Shown: positions 1 to 8,040 of the stretch, piece after piece
Position numbering within the stretch: position 1 is the stretch's first letter
How the letters are laid out: each line of letters starts with the position of its first letter
From: Symsagittifera roscoffensis
Lineage: Eukaryota > Xenacoelomorpha > Acoela > Convolutidae
Direction: 5' to 3'
Assembly: GCF_963678635.1 (NCBI RefSeq)
Contig: NC_087067.1
Location: forward strand, 54,490,233 to 54,554,232
Length of the DNA: 64,000 nucleotides
Made by a program: the position numbers and the translations under genes
The notes under the pieces: generated by a model
Told to the model about the DNA's origin: nothing
What the model saw: the letters and a program-made list of their open reading frames with translations, nothing else
Databases searched by the model: none

Positions 1-93
1 AAATCGCCTCAAACAGCAAAAAATATTCGACCAAGAGATCATTTCTTAAATGCTCTTCTCTCAAACAGTTGCTCAAATACTTATAAATTTTAA
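1..93 (+). CDS. C-terminal tail of an ORF entering from the left
   Basis: The frame is open from base 1 to a TAA at 91-93, giving 30 residues, and overlaps the next ORF by 44 nt. Nothing in this short tail identifies a family. Its place in front of a chain of same-strand overlapping ORFs, ending in a glycoprotein-like gene and an LTR-like repeat, would fit the end of a pol or other upstream polyprotein of the same element. That is inference. A chance open frame of this length is also possible. Confidence 0.25.
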   Translation, partial: KSPQTAKNIRPRDHFLNALLSNSCSNTYKF

Positions 94-280
94 ACATTTT
101 TTTTCAATACTTGAAGCCTTTATAATATTTCTTTTTGATATACTTGAATCTTTTCTAATAATCCTAATCATTTTTTGTAACATTTTTTTAATTTTCTACA
201 CTATTCTCGAACTATTCCTCCAACTTTCCAAAACCCTTGAATATATCCACAGGTACGATTTTAACAACTTGTCTAAATGA
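50..280 (+). CDS. Small hydrophobic ORF of the glycoprotein element
   Basis: A 76-residue ORF dominated by Ile, Leu and Phe. Most of residues 10-60 could form two membrane helices. It overlaps the upstream open frame by 44 nt. Its TGA stop shares bases with the ATG of the next ORF in an ATGA overlap at 277-280. The family is not recognised. The compact spacing suggests a genuine viral-type accessory membrane protein, but AT-rich DNA can produce hydrophobic ORFs of this size by chance. Confidence 0.35.
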   Translation: MLFSQTVAQILINFKHFFSILEAFIIFLFDILESFLIILIIFCNIFLIFYTILELFLQLSKTLEYIHRYDFNNLSK

Positions 281-465
281 TACGAACAATTTTCAGTAGA
301 ACCGATATTTTTTTATTGTTTGTAATTTTCATAACATTTTTATCATCCCTCATTTTAACCATCTGTAAATGTATAAAGAAAGCAATCCTCACATTTGTCC
401 TAGCAACAGTCCTTCTAATTCTTTTTTTGGAAGAATATTATAATAAACACAAAATTTCTCACTAA
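277..465 (+). CDS. Second small hydrophobic ORF, ATGA-coupled
   Basis: A 62-residue ORF with one or two likely membrane segments (residues about 10-33 and 37-51) and a short charged tail. It starts within the stop codon of the preceding ORF (ATGA at 277-280) and ends only 8 nt before the next open frame begins at 474. I do not recognise the product. It could be a small membrane accessory protein, or a remnant exon of a larger spliced envelope gene. Confidence 0.35.
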   Translation: MIRTIFSRTDIFLLFVIFITFLSSLILTICKCIKKAILTFVLATVLLILFLEEYYNKHKISH

Positions 466-473
466 AGTAATAA

Positions 474-1607
474 TTCAAAAAACCATCAAAAATTGCTACC
501 CAACAGTCACAGCATCAGTCTTCACCGACATCATCCCAAGATAACCAAACACCACCTTCAACTACTCAAAATCCTCAAACGTCTACACGAATTTCTTTTC
601 AAGACAATCCATACACTTTTGAAGAACGACATACTCGTTTATCAGAACCACTAGAACCAGTCCAACGACAAGCACCTTTAAGCGAACCAACATATAACCT
701 ATACCCAACACTACCACAAGAACTAAGTAGAATAAGAAATTCTAGTCAAAGCCAAAATACAGTCGAAATAAATAGACAAATTATACATCCTCGACGAAAC
801 AGAAATCTTCAAACTCCCCGAGTTCATTTTGATATACCTCAATCCCCATCACAAAACACTCCAGAAAACCCCATTGGTATATTACCAGAAACCCCTACGC
901 TTCTTTCACAACGTAGCACCTCAAGCCTACCATCAGATTACTTAGGTTCAACACCAACATCTGAGCAAATACGTGAAAATCCCTTTAACCCCCCAAACCA
1001 GGCATCGCGACTACCATATTGGACTACACATTCATTTACACAAGGTGAACCAAATTTAGTCAATGACCCCATAGATATTTCTACGGATACAACAACATCC
1101 TCATCACTACCAGAAACATTATCACTACCATCAACACCATCAATAAGCCAGTTTTCACCACCACCCTTTAACTTAAACTTTCCAAATAATCTCGACGCCA
1201 GATATCGAGAACAATCATCAATAAATATTCCTTTAAGACTAGATTGGAATACATTCACAGCACCTCCACCACTATTTGGACAACATCAAGAAAGTAACCG
1301 CCTTCATAACTGGGCACTTAATAGATTACAATATCGCCAAGATATTCACAACGATATCCGTCATCACAATATTCAAATACTCCAACAAAACAGTTTACAA
1401 TTAAAGTTTGAAATCACAGTTAAGTTAAATAATATTACCCAACATCCCTACCCATTAAATCCACCTAACATAACAGCTCAATCACTACCACCACCTTTTA
1501 TAACTACTGAAGTAATATACAAATACGACAGATATACCAAAAACACAATTGGCTACATTACATTTTATAATCCATACTCAGGATTATCATACACATGTAT
1601 ATTCTAA
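474..1607 (+). CDS. ATG-less Pro/Ser/Thr/Gln-rich ORF
   Basis: The + frame stays open for about 377 codons from 474 (preceded by TAA at 471) to a TAA at 1605-1607, yet I find no in-frame ATG. The first about 250 residues are low-complexity and rich in Pro, Ser, Thr, Gln and Asn. The last about 120 residues look folded (for example RLDWNTF, RLHNWALNRLQY, LKFEITVKLNN and a C-terminal GYITFYNPYSGLSYTCIF). It overlaps the start of the glycoprotein-like ORF by 13 nt. Such a long stop-free frame in AT-rich DNA is not expected by chance. It must start by splicing to an upstream exon, by frameshift or reinitiation, or at a non-AUG codon. The function is unknown. A capsid, nucleoprotein or regulatory role would be guesswork. 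Confidence 0.6.
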   Translation, partial: FKKPSKIATQQSQHQSSPTSSQDNQTPPSTTQNPQTSTRISFQDNPYTFEERHTRLSEPLEPVQRQAPLSEPTYNLYPTLPQELSRIRNSSQSQNTVEINRQIIHPRRNRNLQTPRVHFDIPQSPSQNTPENPIGILPETPTLLSQRSTSSLPSDYLGSTPTSEQIRENPFNPPNQASRLPYWTTHSFTQGEPNLVNDPIDISTDTTTSSSLPETLSLPSTPSISQFSPPPFNLNFPNNLDARYREQSSINIPLRLDWNTFTAPPPLFGQHQESNRLHNWALNRLQYRQDIHNDIRHHNIQILQQNSLQLKFEITVKLNNITQHPYPLNPPNITAQSLPPPFITTEVIYKYDRYTKNTIGYITFYNPYSGLSYTCIF

Positions 1608-4213
1608 AATTATTAATTTTTCTCCAACTCCCTTTTCTAGTAATCTCAAATCAAAACATAAACCCTTCTCCTCGTACAGGACCACAAGATTTACTAGTAA
1701 CACATTACGATTGTGAAGAAAATGAACAAAAAACACTACATAAATATGCAATAAATCAAGTATCACAATGTGAAACAGAACCACAAGCTATAGAAACCAC
1801 AGATGTAATAGCAACACTCTATTCAAAAGCCCGAGCAACAACAGTTACAGGTTATAAATTCACAGCAACATTTTCCGAAAAGAAAGTACATTGTTCACAA
1901 GTCTCGAATGGAAACAAAAACCGACTTGACCATGAATCATTCTATCAAAGTAATATAGAACGTCTTTTACATCTCAATCCCGACGATTGTAAAAATGAAT
2001 TACTAAGACTAAACATCACACAAAATAAAAACTCCCAAAGAAGATTAGTTAATTTTCAAGTTTTTTCAGACTCTGTACATCAATCACAACTTGAAAGACA
2101 CCAAGGACATATAAAACTAGACGAAAAATACCCGTATAACGGCGCACACGGACGATTAACCTATGACCTACACGATAAACATTGGATACCACACATTGGT
2201 ATAAATGACCCATCAAACTGCAAAGCAGACACAAAAAATAAAGGATACCAAGAAATAATGTTTTTCGATTGGAAAATACAACTCGAAAAAATACAACTAA
2301 CACGAGATTTATCAGATAATACAATGATCTATCAAGGAATCCGATTACCTTGTAAAAATGATCAAGGTTATTGCGACCCTACAACGAGAACACAAGCAAC
2401 AATTGTTTGGTTCCCCGAAGATACATGTACAACATTTCAAGTAGCAAAAATACACGCTCGTATGATAAAATTTCACGAAAAATATTTTATACAATCAATT
2501 CCATATGAACAAGTCCATCCATCACGAAAACTAAGTTCTAATTTTAGAAACATAGACAATATAGAAAACAAATTGACACGTTTTCAAATATATCAAGAAA
2601 CAGAACTTGCATGTAAATACAGGAATCCACTTCACAGAACACAATACTCTGAAATATTAGTTGAATACGAAAAAGGATTCGACATGACCACTGGAAAAAT
2701 AAAAATCGACCCATATGCCACAGGTCATCCTTTAAACGAAGGAACATCCTATATACCAGTTAATTTTCAAAAAAGCAACGGACAACCTGGTGGACATCTA
2801 AAACCTCAGGACACCAGAAGCACACGCTTACAAGAATTATCACTAATGAACACTACATATTTCGGTAATATCCACTATGATATTCATTTAGATATGAAAC
2901 TAGATTATACAATTAGCCGAATTTTTCAAGAAATGTCACTCTCCGAATTAGAAACACTACACCAATTATGCGAATTAGAACGAACACAAATATTACAATC
3001 ACTTGCACTAGCAGTATTAAAAATACCCTATGCAGGATACTTATTATCTGGAAATAGATCAAATTTTTTAGACTATGAAGGAAACATCTTATGGTTTTAT
3101 ACTTGTACTAAAAAAGTATCACCACTATACGTTTTTGAAGATAAACGATGTTATAAAAGAATCCCTATCTTTTATAAGAATAAAGTACATTTCGTGGATA
3201 CACTTTCACGAAGAACCTATTTCTGGGATACCGCAGTCCCATGTGGATCAGAAAACAGCCACAATGTAGTACAACTAAACCCTGATGAAAATAAATATTA
3301 TCTTCTCACACCATATCCCACATTAATGCAATCACTCAAAAAATTTTCACCAGAAAGCATTCGCGCTATTGCTCGAAACCCAAATATAGACTTACAATCA
3401 ATAGGAATCTATTCAAAATCAGATATTCAACATCACATTAGAACACAACAATTCCAAGAATTATTAACACAAATGGACACTATACAAAGACAATCAATAG
3501 ACCAAAATTTACGCAAACTTGCAGAAACCGCAGGATTTGCCGATATCTACACGCAAGACTATAGCGGATATTTTAAGGACATTAAAGATTACATATATCT
3601 AAACGGTGAAAAATACCGTCCCCAAGATATATCACCAATTAACATTTTTAGCTTTGTTACACTCAAAAATGAGATCCTCGATTTTCTAGGATGGCCCTAC
3701 TACATCTTAGAAAAATTGACTATTTTATACGCAATGTTTAACTTTATTGGATTTCTTTTCTCACTTTTAAAAGGAATCTACAACACATGTGCTATACACA
3801 CACAAGTAAACAGACAAGCAAGTGTAGCACGCATACTATTTGCAGGATTTTTTGGAATCTTTTCTACATCTATAAACAAAATTCTTTTAGACGCACAAAT
3901 AAAAGAATATAACACAAAAATAACAACACGACAAAATACATACGACGAAGAACATAACAATGTAGACATAACGCCAACGGCACCACAATTACCAGCCCTA
4001 CCAAATAACCATCCACTATCCCTAGTCCCACGAAATTTTCGAAACTTAGCCATCACACATAATCCAAATTTTCGACTCACCACATCACAAAGTCCCATTC
4101 AACATATAATGACACACCAGTCACAAGATGATAATACTTATGAACAAATTATTGAACAACCCCATACCACCGCTTTTCAGTCTCAAAACAATCATTTTTT
4201 TAGCCCACGATGA
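1595..4213 (+). CDS. Envelope-like membrane glycoprotein of an LTR element
   Basis: An 872-residue intact ORF. Residues 1-19 form a signal peptide (short polar start, then LKLLIFLQLPFLVIS). The long ectodomain has many cysteines and several N-glycosylation sequons, including NIT, NTT and NRS. A strongly hydrophobic stretch lies at about 705-735, a second at about 745-768, and a Pro/Gln/Asn-rich tail of about 100 residues follows. This is the layout of a type I viral or retroelement envelope glycoprotein that would sit in the membrane and mediate particle attachment or fusion. Retroelements that acquired env genes commonly place them after pol and before the 3' LTR, as here. The overall pattern resembles envelope-like genes of invertebrate LTR elements, but I could not assign a fusion class. 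No furin site is obvious. It is coupled to its neighbours by a 13-nt and a 4-nt overlap. Confidence 0.72.
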   Translation: MYILKLLIFLQLPFLVISNQNINPSPRTGPQDLLVTHYDCEENEQKTLHKYAINQVSQCETEPQAIETTDVIATLYSKARATTVTGYKFTATFSEKKVHCSQVSNGNKNRLDHESFYQSNIERLLHLNPDDCKNELLRLNITQNKNSQRRLVNFQVFSDSVHQSQLERHQGHIKLDEKYPYNGAHGRLTYDLHDKHWIPHIGINDPSNCKADTKNKGYQEIMFFDWKIQLEKIQLTRDLSDNTMIYQGIRLPCKNDQGYCDPTTRTQATIVWFPEDTCTTFQVAKIHARMIKFHEKYFIQSIPYEQVHPSRKLSSNFRNIDNIENKLTRFQIYQETELACKYRNPLHRTQYSEILVEYEKGFDMTTGKIKIDPYATGHPLNEGTSYIPVNFQKSNGQPGGHLKPQDTRSTRLQELSLMNTTYFGNIHYDIHLDMKLDYTISRIFQEMSLSELETLHQLCELERTQILQSLALAVLKIPYAGYLLSGNRSNFLDYEGNILWFYTCTKKVSPLYVFEDKRCYKRIPIFYKNKVHFVDTLSRRTYFWDTAVPCGSENSHNVVQLNPDENKYYLLTPYPTLMQSLKKFSPESIRAIARNPNIDLQSIGIYSKSDIQHHIRTQQFQELLTQMDTIQRQSIDQNLRKLAETAGFADIYTQDYSGYFKDIKDYIYLNGEKYRPQDISPINIFSFVTLKNEILDFLGWPYYILEKLTILYAMFNFIGFLFSLLKGIYNTCAIHTQVNRQASVARILFAGFFGIFSTSINKILLDAQIKEYNTKITTRQNTYDEEHNNVDITPTAPQLPALPNNHPLSLVPRNFRNLAITHNPNFRLTTSQSPIQHIMTHQSQDDNTYEQIIEQPHTTAFQSQNNHFFSPR

Positions 4214-6015
4214 GCCGCCAACTTGGATCACTACACCGATCAAATTCCCACCCAACCAATCTTACCTCTCCAATCCCAATAATACCACTTTTTGCTTTTC
4301 CGCCACCCGATTTTCCATCTAGTAATGTAACATCAGGCATGAATTCCGACACTAATTCACACATCTCAGTTTTATACTCCATCTCACAGCTAAATAACCC
4401 GAATATTGAAACCCCCGATGAATTCGCCGACTCAGAACCATCCCCATCCAATAATTTTCATAACTCTTTAAATTTTTCTCAACCCCCTTTTCAACCCATA
4501 TTATCCAATAACCCTGACCCAATTACTCCCACACCCTCTTATGCTTCCCAAGTTACCCCAACCTATTCCTCATACCATTCTGACCAATCATCTCATTCTC
4601 CAGACACCCCCCGAATCTCCCCAGAGCTAGATCATTTTATTACCCTTCAACAACAACCCTACCACCTTAATACCCCAACCATAAATCAAATCTCCTCCAC
4701 AATAAATTCATCCAACCCCCCTACCCCTACACCCTCTTCAACTTATACTGAATCACTAGCACCATCATCCACATCAACTGAATCTTCACTCAACACTAAT
4801 AGAGCTTACCGCACTTTTAAAAGAAAGTTCCCCAACCATCCTTTCCCAGCAAAACCAGGAACAGCCCGTGAATACATCAACCACCCCAAGCATACTAACA
4901 CAAAAGAATTTTTAGCCATCACCTTACCCTCATTCCCACAATACACCTTAAACACCCCCCACGACACTAACGAAACACGCAACTTCGTAGATGAATACGT
5001 TTTAATGCCTACTCTCTCTTGGACCTCATATTATCATTTCACTAACCCTCTTTGCTTACCTTTATCTAACACTCACATCGATATAGAGCGAAATACGGAC
5101 ATACTATATCGACTCACTACACCACTAACACCTAGACAATTTACTTACGTTGGATATAAAAAATCACTAAAAACACACACTGCACCTAGAGCTAACGAAT
5201 ATACACTCGAATACTATGATCACAACATCATCAGAGCTAACCAAGATCAATTCTTAGACGACGATCGCTTCGCTAATCCACAAATTACCGAGAAATTTTT
5301 CATCAAGACACCATATACATTCACACTAAACATCTTCGACCGAAAGTTTGATCACATTATTTCAGAAGCACTAACAGACACACAAGCATACGAAAGTTTT
5401 AAAGAACGCTTCCAAATATTTTCACTAACCTTTCATTTCCTTGCACCACACGAAAGAGATTTACACTGCTCACACGATATTATGTTGCGCACTAAACAAA
5501 CCCACACATATAGTTATTATCGTTTCATCCAAAATCACTTTGACCTACACACACCCTCTAGACAACCACACCATCGTTTTCAATTCATTAATTCCAAATA
5601 CACTTCACCATTTTTCCTAAATTTCACATATTGTATTAAAGACACTAACCTCCATGGTATTCTTCGTAATTATGACCCCATAACCCAAATGTACATCTTC
5701 TGTCCCATTACCAAGACCTTCAACGCCGAAGAATCCCGACCCTTCCTTATCCCGCACGAGTTTGTACAACCCATAGAAATCCCAATTTTAGAATTCATCC
5801 ACAACACTAAATTCAATCACAAATTATATAACTTAATCCAAAACACACCTTATGAGTTTGCAGTTGGCACTGAAGAACTAACCACTATCAAGGCACTTCA
5901 ATTGCTTTGGCCACTGCTTCAAACTAAAAATATCATCCGCATCTTAGCTAAACTACTAACAACTTCAGAACTAATTCACGACATCTTCCCCCACGGTTTT
6001 TTCCCCGACGACTAA
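4210..6015 (+). CDS. Downstream ORF of the glycoprotein element, function unknown
   Basis: A 601-residue intact ORF whose ATG lies in the stop region of the glycoprotein ORF (ATGA at 4210-4213). Residues 1 to about 200 are disordered and rich in Pro, Ser, Thr and Asn. Residues about 205-600 look folded, with many aromatic and His residues and no clear transmembrane segment. No enzymatic motif is visible. The + strand here is very poor in G, like the rest of this element, and all codons follow that bias, which supports it as part of the same unit. The 4-nt overlap suggests stop/start reinitiation or production from a separate spliced mRNA. A virion or regulatory protein is possible. I do not recognise the family. 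Confidence 0.68.
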   Translation: MSRQLGSLHRSNSHPTNLTSPIPIIPLFAFPPPDFPSSNVTSGMNSDTNSHISVLYSISQLNNPNIETPDEFADSEPSPSNNFHNSLNFSQPPFQPILSNNPDPITPTPSYASQVTPTYSSYHSDQSSHSPDTPRISPELDHFITLQQQPYHLNTPTINQISSTINSSNPPTPTPSSTYTESLAPSSTSTESSLNTNRAYRTFKRKFPNHPFPAKPGTAREYINHPKHTNTKEFLAITLPSFPQYTLNTPHDTNETRNFVDEYVLMPTLSWTSYYHFTNPLCLPLSNTHIDIERNTDILYRLTTPLTPRQFTYVGYKKSLKTHTAPRANEYTLEYYDHNIIRANQDQFLDDDRFANPQITEKFFIKTPYTFTLNIFDRKFDHIISEALTDTQAYESFKERFQIFSLTFHFLAPHERDLHCSHDIMLRTKQTHTYSYYRFIQNHFDLHTPSRQPHHRFQFINSKYTSPFFLNFTYCIKDTNLHGILRNYDPITQMYIFCPITKTFNAEESRPFLIPHEFVQPIEIPILEFIHNTKFNHKLYNLIQNTPYEFAVGTEELTTIKALQLLWPLLQTKNIIRILAKLLTTSELIHDIFPHGFFPDD

Positions 6016-6018
6016 CAG

Positions 6019-6097
6019 GTAAGTATGAATTAAATGAATATTACTAACTAATTAAAATATTAAAAAACTCACCATACTTTATTCATGTTTTCTTTAG
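6019..6097 (+). other. Short GT-AG intron just after the last ORF
   Basis: The sequence AACAG|GTAAGTATG at 6014-6027 is close to a perfect 5' splice site. It is followed 79 nt later by a T-rich tract ending TTTTCTTTAG. The intron would begin 3 nt after the TAA stop of the 601-residue ORF. It may be a 3'-UTR intron, or its acceptor may also serve upstream donors for subgenomic mRNAs. Inference from splice consensus only. Confidence 0.45.
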
Positions 6098-7524
6098 ATT
6101 TTTAGCCTTCATCCGACGATCACCTACAAAAACCACAAAAGACAAATAAAAATCGCAAATTTCATCAAACAGATTTCAAAAATTCTATTAATCTCTTACA
6201 CTTATAAATTTATAAATTTAATACCAATGCAGTAAATTCATTTCTAAAATTTTCCCCCACAAGCAGTAAATCTAATTATGATGAAAATTTGTATCTTAAT
6301 ATTCCCCCATGACTAGCAGTAAATTTCTAAATTCTATGTAGTAAATTAAATAAATGCAAATGCAGTACTAACCTTTTGATATTTTCATTCATTCGCACAG
6401 AAATTCTATCCAAACTCGCACAGCTCGCCCACGAAGAATTGTTTAAAATAATGAATTTCAGTTTCAAGTTTTCACACTCAACAACTCTAACATATAATAA
6501 CATGTTTCAAACTTTCCTTTAACCCGGTTGGAAAGGAATCATATACTAAACAAAACTAACCAACGCAGCTTACTAAATACCACAAATCATAGAATAACAG
6601 CATGACTTAGAAAAAGAAACCAACGGTACCCAAACCGGATTAAACCAGTTTAAAACTGGATAATTTATTCTTTTAAAGACTATTATAAAGTCTAAGAAAG
6701 AAATAATAAAACACAAAAAAGTCGAAAGACAAACCCATACCACAAACAATTTGATTTTTGAAAAAAGGACACAACCAACAAAACATAAGTAAGACCACAA
6801 CAAACTCAACATAAAACGTTGTCACATAACAGGACCCCTCACAAAAACCGCATGAAATCATACTCCCACTCCTGGCCTAACCCACCAGGAAGGACGTCCT
6901 GAGCATGCTCTATAGCCGGCCTAACCCACCGCGCTACATCCACGCTTTGTGACCACACCACTATTTTTAATAAGAGCTACTCAAGTGTGAGTAACTCTTC
7001 AAAATAACCGAACTAAAACAAAAAGCTTTTGTGAAAACAACTAACTAAAATCATTATTAAAAAATATTAAACTAATAAAAATTTTAAAAAATGTAAAATC
7101 ACATGATGCAATATATAGATCAGAATACAACACCAAGGACGAACATCAAAAGACAAGACGACCCCACTACACTCGAGAGAGAATGACCAACTACAATCGA
7201 TATGCCGCTCACAATCACAACTCAAAGGATTTAGAGTACGACTTGACCTCGCAGAAAAGGACTTCATTGAACTAGACCAATGACCACCTCGATGTTCCAG
7301 TATACGCACAGATCCGAGTAACCAGGCATCCCCTCCACGCACAATCTCCACGCCATTCCCAAACTAGATCATACACAAAAGAAGTTCTCCACGCAGAACA
7401 GAAAAACCTGACATAGCAAACCATTCTGAAATCAGATTTGAGTTTGTTGCAAAGACGTAGTCGTTGTCACTAGAAGACACAACGTCTTATGTCTCTAACT
7501 CCAGCTTCCTGGAACTTCCCTAAC
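6098..7524 (+). other. Non-coding tail of the glycoprotein element
   Basis: No credible gene is seen; the ORFs here on the minus strand are shadows of the G-poor composition. Between 6229 and 6347 the word GCAGTAAAT or GTAGTAAAT recurs four times, twice next to a TTCCCCCA(C/T) word, so it is a loose tandem repeat. At 6870-6925 the word GGCCTAACCCACC occurs twice. The rest looks like 3' untranslated or leader-type sequence leading to the polypurine tract. Confidence 0.5.
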
Positions 7525-7545
7525 AAAAGAGGAAACGGAAGAAAA
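7525..7545 (+). other. Polypurine tract candidate
   Basis: Twenty of 21 bases are purines (AAAAGAGGAAACGGAAGAAAA contains a single C), followed within 4 nt by a TG that could open the 3' LTR. A polypurine tract primes plus-strand DNA in LTR retroelements and sits directly before the 3' LTR. Position and composition both fit. Confidence 0.5.
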
Positions 7546-7548
7546 TTA

Positions 7549-8040
7549 TGATGTTCGCCAAAAACAAACGTCCATCATCCATCCTTCGAATTGCAGAAGA
7601 ACTATTCTAAAAAACTCTGTAAAACCCGGATGGGTGGAACCTGATCTAAACTACATTTTATGATTGGATAAATTAAATGTTTTACCAATGTAAAGTATTT
7701 AATATTAACCAATCATGATCCATCTAACTAACAACCCACTTATTTGTAAGTGCTGAAGTTACTTGTAATTTCAGCACCAGAGAGATTTGAATTTAACTTA
7801 GAAATTAGTTGGACTCTCCCGAGCACTTCAGCAGCCGCAATAAACCAGTATACCCTAGATCTATTGAGCCTAGCAGAGACTAGTTAAACAACCTGAGACT
7901 AGATAGTATAAGAGTAAGATTAGGATCGGTATTAGACTAAGAAGTTGCACGAATCTATCCGGCCGAAAATAAGATAGCGTGACGAGCAGACGGTGTACCC
8001 TATCCGAAATTACTCTATGAGTTACACTTCGGTCCTAACT
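7549..8040 (+). repeat. Probable 3' LTR of the glycoprotein element
   Basis: It follows the polypurine tract and opens with TG. A segment from about 7650 to 8030 has a clear second copy at 51003-51375 in the same orientation. Shared words include AACCAATCATGATCCAT, TTTCAGCACCAGA and AAGAAGTTGCACGAATCTAT. The exact right end is uncertain (a TTACA at about 8022-8026 is one candidate), because family-A gag sequence abuts it at 8041. The 5' LTR of this element would lie left of the window. Confidence 0.5.

Noticed and set aside
938..1258. Minus-strand ORF of 106 codons
   Set aside because: It is a shadow of the A/C-rich ATG-less ORF on the + strand; the same holds for 2049-2324, 3778-4098 and 4200-4451.
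6830..6960. tRNA-like sequence on the minus strand (TAGCGCGGTGGGTTAGGCC resembling an A box)
   Set aside because: No B box or cloverleaf can be found at the right distance; only a repeated 13-mer supports it.
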